Of a DNA stretch of 64,000 nucleotides, positions 1 through 7,525 are shown one piece after another. A program made the translations under genes and the position numbers. The stretch spans positions 1-64,000 of the forward strand of contig NZ_CAEUHO010000001.1 of the NCBI RefSeq assembly GCF_903181435.1, in the 5' to 3' direction. The notes under the pieces were generated by a model that saw only the letters and a program-made list of their open reading frames with translations, ran no database searches and was not told where the DNA came from. The stretch comes from Bacteroides acidifaciens (GTDB taxonomy: Bacteria > Bacteroidota > Bacteroidia > Bacteroidales > Bacteroidaceae). The first letter of the stretch is position 1. Each line of letters begins with the position of its first letter.

Positions 1-33
1 AAAAATGTCATAAACTTATATTTGAAGGCTAAT

Positions 34-903
34 TTAGTTATTCTGTATCTTGATTGTTTTTTGTGCCATTATTATGACCCATACAGATATAACAAAGGGA
101 GCGGTTAAGGTAGTGATACCCAAACTCATTCCTAGAATCTGCAATACGGTGGATAGTAAGACAGAACATCCTGTCCATATGCCACTTTCTCTGGTCGTCC
201 CTCCTAAAGCTATGGCACATAATACACCATTGTAGCCCATTAATCCGGCATTTAAGTTTGTAGCATCCACTTCAAATAAAATGGCTAGGGGAATAGGAAG
301 AAGTGCTCCCAAGATAGTATAGAGACTTGCCTTTCGAGAATTAATTAAAATGCCTATAAAGAAAAATAATCCGGCTAGAACTGTATCTCCTTGAAACATG
401 ACTTGACCTATACCTAAGCAGAAGGTCTGGAAATAATTAATATTTTGTGTGGAATCAATAACCGTATCAGAAACCAATAGTAAATTGGGGAAAAGCCAGC
501 TGCAAACTCCCAACATTCCCCATACAACAAGAATGAAAGGAGCGGTGAAGCCAGGGAGCAGGCGTTGCCGATTGAAAAAATAAGCAATCCATGTGGAAAG
601 TGCGGAAGTGATAATCAACATGATTAAACCTCCTACCGATAATTGCAGAAATACGCCAACCGCTATACCTACTAAAGTTCCATTAAATCCATATAATCCA
701 TTTTTAATATCATCATGCTTATATCCTGAAAAATAAGCTGTCAGTGTACTTATTATATTACCGCAGACTGCTAGTATTCCCATTTGCCATGAGTTTAAAA
801 ATATTCCGACTAGCATTAATAATCCAGAGAACGCATTATTCTGGAACATCACTTGCCCTATTCCACGTCCCAAAATGAGAAATAAATTGTGTATAAAGAC
901 CAT
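34..903 (-). CDS. Urea transporter (UT family)
   Basis: A multispanning inner-membrane protein of about 289 residues made of two similar halves. Each half carries the urea-transporter signature: GIGQVMFQ followed by a hydrophobic helix and a Tyr/Phe-Asn-Gly motif (YGFNGTL in the first half, MGYNGVL in the second). UT proteins are channel-like facilitators of urea across the cytoplasmic membrane. The frame is open from 945, but a -7 promoter box lies at 935-942, so the ATG at 903 (MVFIHNLF) is the better start because an upstream start would lie before the transcript. No urease genes are visible, so the use of the urea (nitrogen source or osmolyte) is not shown here. It stands alone on the minus strand next to mobile DNA. 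Family assignment is firm; substrate is by family. Confidence 0.85.
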   Translation of the reverse strand: MVFIHNLFLILGRGIGQVMFQNNAFSGLLMLVGIFLNSWQMGILAVCGNIISTLTAYFSGYKHDDIKNGLYGFNGTLVGIAVGVFLQLSVGGLIMLIITSALSTWIAYFFNRQRLLPGFTAPFILVVWGMLGVCSWLFPNLLLVSDTVIDSTQNINYFQTFCLGIGQVMFQGDTVLAGLFFFIGILINSRKASLYTILGALLPIPLAILFEVDATNLNAGLMGYNGVLCAIALGGTTRESGIWTGCSVLLSTVLQILGMSLGITTLTAPFVISVWVIIMAQKTIKIQNN

Positions 904-934
904 TTGTATAAAACATTGACTGATAAAGTGATGA

Positions 935-942
935 CAAAAGTA
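935..942 (-). promoter_or_regulatory. -7 promoter box of the urea transporter
   Basis: On the minus strand the bases read TACTTTTG, a perfect match to the Bacteroidota -7 consensus TAnnTTTG. It lies 31 bases before the ATG at 903, leaving a short leader. It decides against the longer reading frame start at 945. Confidence 0.5.
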
Positions 943-945
943 CAA

Positions 946-1243
946 TCTTCTATTGAAAATAGCAAGATAAAGAGATGGGTAATAAAAGATTGTGGGCTTA
1001 TATATTACTAGTAAAATTTTGTAAGAGCAGGATTGGAGATATTGTTTTAAGATAAAGAGTTAATGATACTTGTCTCATATATTTCCTTTTGAAAAAGATT
1101 CTTTATTTGTTAGTGGTCGGGAGTCTGTGTAGAAAATTTAGAAGCTATATTGAATTATCATTTATTTTTCGTATATCTATAGAAAGAAACTAAACAATAT
1201 ATCTATGAACTACATAGTAGGAGAAAACAGAAATTAAATTCAA
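946..1243. other. AT-rich intergenic stretch, nothing recognised
   Basis: About 300 bases between the leftward urea transporter promoter and a rightward transposase remnant. No credible reading frame, RNA gene or strong hairpin was seen. Confidence 0.4.
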
Positions 1244-1435
1244 ATGATAGTTCTTGAACAATTGGTTACTCCAGATTCATTTGTGGATATCTTACCTATA
1301 GATGAGCTTGGGTTTAAACATGTCAAACCTCAATCAGAAAGGAGGCCACCGTATAATCTTGCAACATTACTAAAATTTCAGACTGACCCCTATTTTCTGC
1401 TACCTGCCAGAAAAAAGAAATCCCTGATAATCTGA
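1244..1435 (+). pseudogene. N-terminal remnant of an IS1182-like transposase
   Basis: A 63-codon frame whose first 45 or so residues resemble the N-terminus of IS1182/IS1380-type DDE transposases: a VDSF-like segment, then ELGFKH, then a Pro-Pro-Tyr (RPPYNLATLLK) segment that in intact proteins precedes the 'LLKLYIYGYLN' helix. After about residue 45 the similarity stops and the frame ends in a terminator-like hairpin. The DDE catalytic domain is absent, so this is a dead fragment. It shows that an insertion sequence once lay here. Family call rests on the short N-terminal motif only. Confidence 0.5.
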
Positions 1436-1450
1436 TATTATCAGGGATTT
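1418..1450. terminator. Perfect hairpin, likely bidirectional terminator
   Basis: A 14-bp perfect stem, AAATCCCTGATAAT paired with its complement, around a 5-base loop (1432-1436). It is followed by a T-rich run on the plus strand. It closes the transposase remnant and separates it from the tRNA-like scar. Confidence 0.6.
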
Positions 1451-1472
1451 GCTTGATTTTTCTTTTGTTTCC

Positions 1473-1495
1473 AGTGATCCGCCTGGGGCCCGAAC
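1473..1495 (-). other. tRNA 3'-end-like scar (possible old attachment site)
   Basis: Read on the minus strand, the bases run from a T-loop-like GTTCGGGCCCC through AGG to CGGATCACT, as expected for the 3' half of a T-arm plus an acceptor strand. No 5' part of a tRNA is present. Such 3' fragments are typically left where integrative elements recombine into tRNA genes. The motif is short and has one unusual base in the T-loop, so this is tentative. Confidence 0.3.
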
Positions 1496-1747
1496 ACTTT
1501 ATATTATACTTCTGTAACCATTTGATTATCAAACTTTCTATGATATCGGGTTTGTGAAGTCCTCCGATTTCACCCTGTATTACCAGCTGCATTTTACAGT
1601 GGTATTCATCCTTCTATCATGTTACAAAGTTACGAAATTTCTATTTGATATGCTAATTTATGAGCCATTAATTGAATGTAGCACTCTTATAATCAGATGA
1701 ATATTATACAGAACACCTTTGATAATATTTCAGACTGGATAGAGAAT

Positions 1748-2029
1748 CTACTCTTGAAAAGCCTTATGATAATTATCTTCCAATAACTTTTCCACATCTG
1801 ATTCTTTATACAAGATCTTTCCACCTAACTGATAATAAGGAAGCGTTCCGTTGTTGCGATACTCCTGCAAAGTTCTTCTGCTAATTTTTAATCATTGGGC
1901 TAACTCTTTATCTGTAATATATCGCTCTCCATTCAATGGAGGACGGCTATTATCTACGATCTTGTTCATTTTCACAAGCATACTGTCCAATGCCTTGAAA
2001 AAAGCAACAACCTGTTTGTTGTCTTTCAT
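1748..2029 (-). pseudogene. Excisionase-type HTH protein with an in-frame stop
   Basis: A 94-codon minus-strand gene: MKDNKQVVAF at the start, then ITDKELAQ, a TGA at 1892-1894 (codon 46), then LKISRRTLQEYRNNGTLPYY and a C-terminal KILYKESDVEKLL. Apart from that one stop the frame is uninterrupted and reads as the small winged-helix HTH_17 family common on Bacteroides mobile elements. The TGA sits where relatives have Arg (CGA to TGA is a single C-to-T change), inside the DNA-recognition helix-turn-helix. The ATG at 2029 is preceded by GGAAGGAA, a fair Shine-Dalgarno-like stretch. Expressed as is, it would give a 45-residue fragment without a DNA-binding domain. It is a decayed regulator or excisionase from an earlier element. 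Confidence 0.75.
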
Positions 2030-2246
2030 TATAATTCCTTCCATGACCTATTGATTTATATTTTTGATTTTGTATTTAGAAGCGTATAACAACCAAAACC
2101 AACCAGAAATATCCAATCATAAACCATTAATTATCAGCATATTCTAAGATTTAACACTTTTCAGCTGCTTTTTGATGCTTCCCAAATTTCCACATATTTT
2201 TGAGACATATTTCTGACGTGGAGAATTTGCGGGGCTTATTTTTTGT

Positions 2247-2376
2247 CACATCGTGCAGGGAGTTGACAAGAGTTTACAACCGTTTACGATGAGCGACAAT
2301 TTCCGCCCCGATATACGGCGATAGTCACACCGTGTAGAAATGCGACAGGGGTTGACTGCTGTTTACATCTGTTTAC
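2247..2376. repeat. Imperfect direct repeats rich in GTTTAC, left end of mobilizable element
   Basis: Two copies of a block start TCACAyCGTG, continue with CAGGG-GTTGAC and end in paired GTTTAC units (AGTTTACAACCGTTTAC near 2269-2286; TGTTTACATCTGTTTAC near 2357-2375). A further inverted GTAAACG lies at about 2412. Repeated 6-7 base units in this position, directly before the HTH/integrase genes, resemble arm-type integrase or HTH-protein binding sites. The function is inferred from position. Confidence 0.45.
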
Positions 2377-2427
2377 CACTTCAGGGATATATAGATAAGT
2401 AAATGAACAGGTAAACGATAAAGCAGT

Positions 2428-3369
2428 ATGAAAACAACAAAGAAATGCCAATTTTGCGGCAAGCCGTTTGTCACCCGGAGCGGAATGCAAAGGTATTGCA
2501 GCGAGGCTTGTCAGGCGGAAGCCAAGCGAGCCAGAGTAACACAGAAGAACAACCTCTTCAAGGTCGCCCTGCCACTCATGGAGATACAGCATCAGGAGTA
2601 TCTCACTTTTTCCAAAGCAGCCACGCTCATGGGCTGTTCCCGACAGTACATCTATAAACTGGTAGCCACCGGCAAGCTGAAAGCCTCACGCATCAGCAAC
2701 CGCATGGCATTTATCCGCAAAGCCGACATCGAGCAGATGCTGGAGGGCAATCCCTACCACCGTATCTTACCCGGTAGCACCTCCTCACCGAAAAAGTCCG
2801 CATCATCTTCCAAGCCAGCCAAAAAAGAAATAAGGGAAAATAAGAACGATGAAGTGTTGGACTTTTATTCGGGTGAGGAAGTGATGTCCCTTTATAAGGT
2901 CAAGCAATCGTGGCTCTATACCTCCGCTAAGCGCAACCATATCCCTATCTGCCGCATCGCAGGAAAGAACTATTACAGCAAGAGGCATATTGACGAGTTC
3001 TTCGGCGTGTCTGTTGATATAAGCGAAATCACCGACTGGCTCCTGACCGAAGAAGCGGAAGCAGTGTTCGGCATGAAACCCTCCGCACTCCGGGCATACG
3101 CCTACCGCCACAAGATACCCACCAAAAGAGAATACGGACGTACCTACTACTCCAAATCCCATCTGGACGGACTCCGCAGAACCGACCTTGTGAACGATGA
3201 ACGCTACTACACCGTGGAGCAGGTTCAGCAAATCTACGGGCTGTCTTCCGCCAACATCTGCCATATCGTCAAGGTAAAGCACATCGAGAAGGTGAAAGTA
3301 GGTGTAAAGAACCTACTTCTGCGCTCGGATGTGGAGCGTGTCATGGCGGAGAGGAACAAACAACCGTGA
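2428..3369 (+). CDS. Zinc-ribbon protein with four tandem helix-turn-helix domains
   Basis: 313 residues. The N-terminus has a zinc-ribbon-like set of cysteines (C7, C10, C24, C28). Four excisionase/MerR-type HTH units follow: residues 59-105, 147-191, 206-249 and 261-306, each with the pattern 'hydrophobic-x-Glu/Lys-x-Ala ... helix ... Arg/Lys-x-x-hydrophobic-Tyr-Tyr/Phe ... Asp/His'. A low-complexity Ser/Lys linker (about 116-135) separates unit 1 from the rest. Proteins of this kind sit beside the integrase of small Bacteroides mobilizable elements, and this one lies 134 bp before the integrase on the same strand. Four DNA-binding units suggest a multi-site architectural factor that arranges the attachment site or oriT, perhaps acting on the GTTTAC repeats just upstream. 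Exact role unknown. Confidence 0.7.
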   Translation: MKTTKKCQFCGKPFVTRSGMQRYCSEACQAEAKRARVTQKNNLFKVALPLMEIQHQEYLTFSKAATLMGCSRQYIYKLVATGKLKASRISNRMAFIRKADIEQMLEGNPYHRILPGSTSSPKKSASSSKPAKKEIRENKNDEVLDFYSGEEVMSLYKVKQSWLYTSAKRNHIPICRIAGKNYYSKRHIDEFFGVSVDISEITDWLLTEEAEAVFGMKPSALRAYAYRHKIPTKREYGRTYYSKSHLDGLRRTDLVNDERYYTVEQVQQIYGLSSANICHIVKVKHIEKVKVGVKNLLLRSDVERVMAERNKQP

Positions 3370-3503
3370 ATAACCTCCATTATCGGGGAATTATCTCAAA
3401 ATGATTGTCCGTGACGTTTCTCACGGTTATTTCACGTTGTTCCTTTACCACCGAAAACACGGAGATACCTCCAAAAAGTACAACCAATTAAAACACTATC
3501 CAT

Positions 3504-4622
3504 ATGAGTAAATGCAAGACAGTGACCTTGCGCAAGCGCAAGATTAAGAACGGGACACAGTATTCGCTATGTCTGGACTATTATCCCGGCTACCGTGACA
3601 ACACCACCATGAAAGTGATTACACGGGAAGCCTTGGGCATTTACATCTTCGCCAAGCCTGCCAACCAGCAGGAGCGTGACTTCAACACACGCATGATGAA
3701 GAAAGCGGAGATACTGCGTAACCAACGCTATGAAGCCATCTTCAACGAGAACCACGGCTTCTTTGACAAAGCCAAGATGAAAGGCGATTTCCTTGCCTAC
3801 TTCAAGTGGCTGGCAGAGCGGAAAAACACCAAGTGGCTGCACGTCTATAAACACTTCGAGCGGTTTGTGAACGGCAAATGCACCTTTGAGGAAGTCGATG
3901 TGGACTTGTGCCGTAAGTTCATGGAGTATCTGCTCGATGCCCCTCAGTCCATACACACCAACCAAAAACTGCATATCAACTCTGCGGCAGGGTACTGGTC
4001 CACTTTCCGTGCCGTACTCCATACCGCCTACCGTGACAGGAAGGTAAAGGAGAACCCCAACGGGTTCTTAGACCGTATCGAGTGCATCCCGACCATGAGG
4101 GAGCACTTGAGCCAAGAGGAACTGATACGGCTTGCCGAAACGCCTTGCGAGGAAGAAGTCCTGAAAAGGGCATTCCTCTTCGGCTGCCTGACCGGATTAA
4201 GGAAGAGCGACATCAAACAGTTGACGTGGCAACAGATACAGCCGTACACCAACGGTAAGATGTTCGTGACCACCCGTATGCAGAAAACAAAGCAGATAGT
4301 CCATAATCCTATCAGTGATGAAGCATACGGATTGCTTGGGGAACGGTGCGAGGGGTTAATCTTTAACGGCTTTAAGGACAAAATGCTGCAAGGCCCGTTG
4401 AAACGGTGGCTCTCGGCGGCAGGCATAACCAAGAAGATAACCTTTCACTGCACCCGCCACTCGTTCGGAAGCCTGCACGTGGAAATGGGTACGGACATGG
4501 CTGTCATACAAGCCTATTTAGGACACAAGAACATTACCACCACACAGATTTATTCCAAGATGGCGGCGCAACAGATGTGTCAGGTGGTGGACAAGATAAC
4601 ATTGAAGCGCAAGGAAGCGTAA
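3504..4622 (+). CDS. Tyrosine site-specific integrase
   Basis: 372 residues, typical for the integrase of a Bacteroides mobilizable element. An N-terminal Arm-binding region (about 1-90) is followed by a SAM-like core-binding domain (about 93-185) and the catalytic domain. The recombinase residues are visible: R233 in TGLRKSD, K262 region, H315-x-x-R318 in FHCTRHSFG, H341 in YLGHKN and the nucleophile Y350 in TTTQIYSKM. The enzyme cuts and joins DNA at the element's attachment sites for integration and, with accessory proteins, excision. It follows the four-HTH protein and is followed by a terminator-like hairpin. Nothing in it looks damaged. Confidence 0.9.
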   Translation: MSKCKTVTLRKRKIKNGTQYSLCLDYYPGYRDNTTMKVITREALGIYIFAKPANQQERDFNTRMMKKAEILRNQRYEAIFNENHGFFDKAKMKGDFLAYFKWLAERKNTKWLHVYKHFERFVNGKCTFEEVDVDLCRKFMEYLLDAPQSIHTNQKLHINSAAGYWSTFRAVLHTAYRDRKVKENPNGFLDRIECIPTMREHLSQEELIRLAETPCEEEVLKRAFLFGCLTGLRKSDIKQLTWQQIQPYTNGKMFVTTRMQKTKQIVHNPISDEAYGLLGERCEGLIFNGFKDKMLQGPLKRWLSAAGITKKITFHCTRHSFGSLHVEMGTDMAVIQAYLGHKNITTTQIYSKMAAQQMCQVVDKITLKRKEA

Positions 4623-4647
4623 GTTGGTTTCAATATACAGGGTATTC

Positions 4648-4695
4648 AGGGGGATGGTTAAGGCATACACGCAATGACCGTCCCCTCTATTTTTG
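4648..4695 (+). terminator. Terminator after the integrase
   Basis: AGGGGGATGGT (4648-4658) pairs imperfectly with ACCGTCCCCT (4677-4686) and is followed by CTATTTTT. It lies 25 bases after the integrase stop. Confidence 0.5.
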
Positions 4696-4866
4696 CCCAT
4701 AATGGCCTCTTAATAACCCCTAATAGTATGATTATAGAGTATGATTTCGGACTTTTGGTGAAAAACACTGAAAAAGAACCCACTAACCACAGGTAATGAA
4801 TGATAATTGGCGGAAGACTGTTAATTTTGTGGTTAAAACGAGTAATAACCGGATAAAACATGGAAT

Positions 4867-5691
4867 ATGGAACCAACCATCAAAGACAAACATATCATTT
4901 TAGGCTTCATCTTCGTAGCCATCTGCCTAATCTCCTTTTTTATAACACTCATCGTTGCGGAGGGTTTCAAGCAGGACAATTTTGTAAGACTGATAGTCTT
5001 CTTATGTAGTAACCTGCTTGGATGGTTACTGTATTTCTCCTTTCAGACTGTTATCTTCGATACCTACGAAATCTATAAAATCAAGTTCGGCAAGAAAGAA
5101 ACTCCTGCCGAGGTCGTAACCGTGCAGGAAGAACAGCCTCAAAACACCCTCGAACCAGCCGCACCAACATCTATATTGATAAACGAAGAAGCCCCAGTCA
5201 ACACAAAGCCGATAGCAATGAAAATCGACCCGAAGCGCCACGAGGCAAACCGTGCCAGTTATGAGGACAAGCAGAAGCAGGAAGAGGAAGAACGTGTCCG
5301 CATGGTCATGGAATATATCCATTTCATCATGCCACGTATAGTGGACGAAGCGACCGTGAACCATATCTGCAACGAGGTGGGCAACTGGATGAGCCTTAAC
5401 ACCTACAAGCCGAAGCCGATACACGGACGGCTGACCAAAGAAATCACCAATATTCCACTTCGCCATTTCATATGGAACATATCCGAGCGTTTCATGTACA
5501 AGAAATATTATAACGGAGATAACCGTGCCCATTTCATCAAAGATCTTTTTCCACGGGAATTTGCCGATACGGATATAGCGACCATCAAGAACTTCAAGGT
5601 TGACCCATTGAAATCTCCGATTCCCATTGACGAACCCGAAAACGGCAGCTTGGATTTCCATTATCCTGCGGATTACGTGCGGAAAGAATAA
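4867..5691 (+). CDS. Membrane-anchored protein of the mobilizable element, unknown function
   Basis: 274 residues with no family I can name. Two hydrophobic helices at about 10-30 and 40-60 form a hairpin anchor. A Pro/Glu-rich linker (about 77-115) leads to a charged helical stretch (KQKQEEEERVRMV, about 138-150) and a soluble C-terminal domain. The C-terminal part is probably cytoplasmic. It sits between integrase and excisionase-like genes on the same strand and is closed by a strong hairpin, so it belongs to the element. A role at the membrane during mobilization is possible, but nothing in the sequence proves it. Confidence 0.6.
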   Translation: MEPTIKDKHIILGFIFVAICLISFFITLIVAEGFKQDNFVRLIVFLCSNLLGWLLYFSFQTVIFDTYEIYKIKFGKKETPAEVVTVQEEQPQNTLEPAAPTSILINEEAPVNTKPIAMKIDPKRHEANRASYEDKQKQEEEERVRMVMEYIHFIMPRIVDEATVNHICNEVGNWMSLNTYKPKPIHGRLTKEITNIPLRHFIWNISERFMYKKYYNGDNRAHFIKDLFPREFADTDIATIKNFKVDPLKSPIPIDEPENGSLDFHYPADYVRKE

Positions 5692-5747
5692 AAAACTCCC
5701 AATAACGGCAAGCAGCCAACAATACATAACCACCTGTCTTACATCGT

Positions 5748-5798
5748 TTCCCGAATAATCTTGCCCGTCATTCACGGTTGGGCATCGTTATTCGGGAA
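5748..5798 (+). terminator. Long two-part hairpin after the membrane protein gene
   Basis: TTCCCGAATAA (5748-5758) pairs perfectly with TTATTCGGGAA (5788-5798). An inner TGCCC/GGGCA pair lies inside, and TTATTTT follows. It fits an intrinsic terminator, 56 bases past the stop of the preceding gene. Confidence 0.65.
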
Positions 5799-5887
5799 TT
5801 ATTTTGCAATGACCTGCCGTGGAGATATTCACGACCGTATCATCGCAGTCCTTTGCGCCAAGTCTTACAAAAGAGACGGGCACAAAT

Positions 5888-6262
5888 ATGAACAAAATCA
5901 ATCTTACATTCAACGACCTCCCGGAGGTCGTGGCCCAACTTCGGGACGAAGTGATGAGCCTGAGAAGTCTGCTTACCGAGCAGAACGGTGTGAATAATGC
6001 AAAGGCAGTGGACACCCATGTCCCCATGTCGGTGGACGAGGCGGCGGAGTATTTGGGTATTCCCAAAGGCACGCTCTACATGAAGCTGTCGGACGGAACC
6101 ATTCCTGCCACCAAGCCCGGCAAACGCTATTGCCTTTACCGTGACGAACTGGACAAATGGTTGGAATCCTCCCGGAAGAATCCCGTACCGTTGTCCGATG
6201 AGGAACTGAACGCATCCATTTCCTCTTCCCACCGTCGCAAACCCAATCCACGTAACTGGTAA
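5888..6262 (+). CDS. Excisionase-family HTH protein
   Basis: 124 residues from the ATG at 5888 (MNKINLTF). The frame is open 23 codons earlier, but that stretch overlaps the hairpin region and looks non-coding. An N-terminal helix (LPEVVAQLRDEVMSL) is followed by a winged HTH_17 domain at about residues 46-95: MSVDEAAEYLGIPKGTLY, then KPGKRYCLYRDELDKWL. This is the standard excisionase/recombination-directionality or transcription-factor fold. It lies 5 bp before the ATPase gene and is likely co-transcribed with it, so it probably regulates excision or the replication/mobilization genes of the element. Confidence 0.75.
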   Translation: MNKINLTFNDLPEVVAQLRDEVMSLRSLLTEQNGVNNAKAVDTHVPMSVDEAAEYLGIPKGTLYMKLSDGTIPATKPGKRYCLYRDELDKWLESSRKNPVPLSDEELNASISSSHRRKPNPRNW

Positions 6263-6267
6263 ATGTC

Positions 6268-7407
6268 ATGGAAGAGGGCAAGAACTATATCAACCTGATA
6301 CATGGCGACCTCACGAGGGCAACCCAAGTAAGGGACGGTATGCCGGAGAGTATCGGCGTGATGAGTATCAAGACCGCCAACAGGACTGTACTCGAAGCAT
6401 CGCTGTTGCCCACACCCCGTGTGCTGTGGGACAGCTTTTGGTACGAGGGGGAACTGTCCTGCCTCTTTGCCGATTCCAACGTGGGCAAGTCCATCCTTGC
6501 CGTGCAGATTGCCGACCGCATAGCCCGGACGGATAATGTGCTGTATCTGGACTTCGAGCTGTCCGACAAGCAATTCCAACTCCGCTACACGGGTGAACAC
6601 GGAAATCTCTACGCCTTTCCCGAAAGGCTGTACCGGGTATCGCTGGACTGCAACTCCTTGTTGGCATCCGATTTTGAGGTGGCGATAATCGGCAGCATCG
6701 AGCAGATGGCATTGCAAACCGGCTGCAAGATTTTCATCGTGGACAACCTGACCTATCTGTGCTGCGCCATGGAGAAAGGAGATGCCGCAGGACGGCTGAT
6801 GATACAGCTTAACAACCTCAAAAAGAGGTATGAACTGTCCATCCTTGTATTGGCGCATACCCCCAAACGTTCTTTGGATTGCCCCATCACGTCCAATGAC
6901 CTTGCAGGAAGCAAACGGCTCTACAACTTCTTTGACAGCGTGTTTGCCATCGGCAAGAGTGCGCAGGATAACGGGCTTCGCTATGTGAAGCAGTTGAAAG
7001 TGCGCTATGGCACATACTCATACGATGCGGACAATGTAATCATCTATGAGATTGAGAAGGTGGATGCCTTCTTGCAGTTCGTACATCGAGGCTACTCCAC
7101 GGAAAAGGAGCATCTGAAGAAATTGGGTGACAACGAATCAAGCCAAAGGGATTGCCTGATTCTGCAACTCTCCCAATCGGGCAAGTCCGTAAGGGAGATA
7201 GCCTCCGAGGTGAATTGCGGCAAATCCACCGTCAGCCGGATTATCCAACGCAGCAAGGAGGGTAGGACTGCGGCTGTCCCAAGTGTCCTACCGTCCCAAC
7301 CCACTGGAAGTGGGACAACGGGACAAGACGGGACAGGTGGGACAACCACGGCTGCAAAGCAGGCGGAACTGTTTGCAGAGCAAGAAAAAGAGGAGGACAA
7401 GCCATGA
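6268..7407 (+). CDS. RepA-like AAA ATPase (replicative helicase-like)
   Basis: 379 residues. A RecA-fold ATPase core has Walker A ADSNVGKS at residues 68-75 and a Walker B-type strand KIFIVDNL, as in the AAA_25/RepA family that includes plasmid helicases. A C-terminal HTH (about 300-325, SVREIASEVNCGKSTVSRI) probably binds DNA. The last 35 or so residues are a Gly/Thr/Gln-rich tail encoded by the GGGACA repeat cluster. It starts 5 bp after the HTH gene and is followed by a primase-like gene, so the pair likely supports replication of the excised circle or of the transferred strand. Helicase activity is by family. Confidence 0.75.
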   Translation: MEEGKNYINLIHGDLTRATQVRDGMPESIGVMSIKTANRTVLEASLLPTPRVLWDSFWYEGELSCLFADSNVGKSILAVQIADRIARTDNVLYLDFELSDKQFQLRYTGEHGNLYAFPERLYRVSLDCNSLLASDFEVAIIGSIEQMALQTGCKIFIVDNLTYLCCAMEKGDAAGRLMIQLNNLKKRYELSILVLAHTPKRSLDCPITSNDLAGSKRLYNFFDSVFAIGKSAQDNGLRYVKQLKVRYGTYSYDADNVIIYEIEKVDAFLQFVHRGYSTEKEHLKKLGDNESSQRDCLILQLSQSGKSVREIASEVNCGKSTVSRIIQRSKEGRTAAVPSVLPSQPTGSGTTGQDGTGGTTTAAKQAELFAEQEKEEDKP

Positions 7408-7490
7408 AAAGGCAACATTCCCCGAAGTGTCCCAGGGTGTCCCACTGTCCCATACCCCATAGACTAGGACAGTGGGACAGGACGGGACAG
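7277..7490. repeat. Cluster of GGGACA/TGTCCC repeats with a perfect hairpin
   Basis: About a dozen copies of GGGACA or its complement are packed into 210 bases across the end of the ATPase gene and the gap before the primase. They include a perfect 12-bp inverted repeat, GTCCCACTGTCC (7439-7450) with GGACAGTGGGAC (7467-7478). Short repeats in both orientations beside replication genes resemble iterons or an origin. The repeats inside the ATPase frame encode its low-complexity tail, so they seem to be kept as DNA. Confidence 0.5.
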
Positions 7491-7525
7491 CAGAATAATC
7501 AACTAAAAAATAAAGGAGGCAAGCA

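Noticed and set aside
34..945. Urea transporter start at 945
   Set aside because: The -7 box at 935-942 would lie inside the coding region; the ATG at 903 fits the family's N-terminus and leaves a leader.
1323..1592. Minus-strand 89-codon frame across the tRNA-like scar and terminator
   Set aside because: It runs through a perfect hairpin and opposite the transposase remnant; composition is not protein-like and I see no family.
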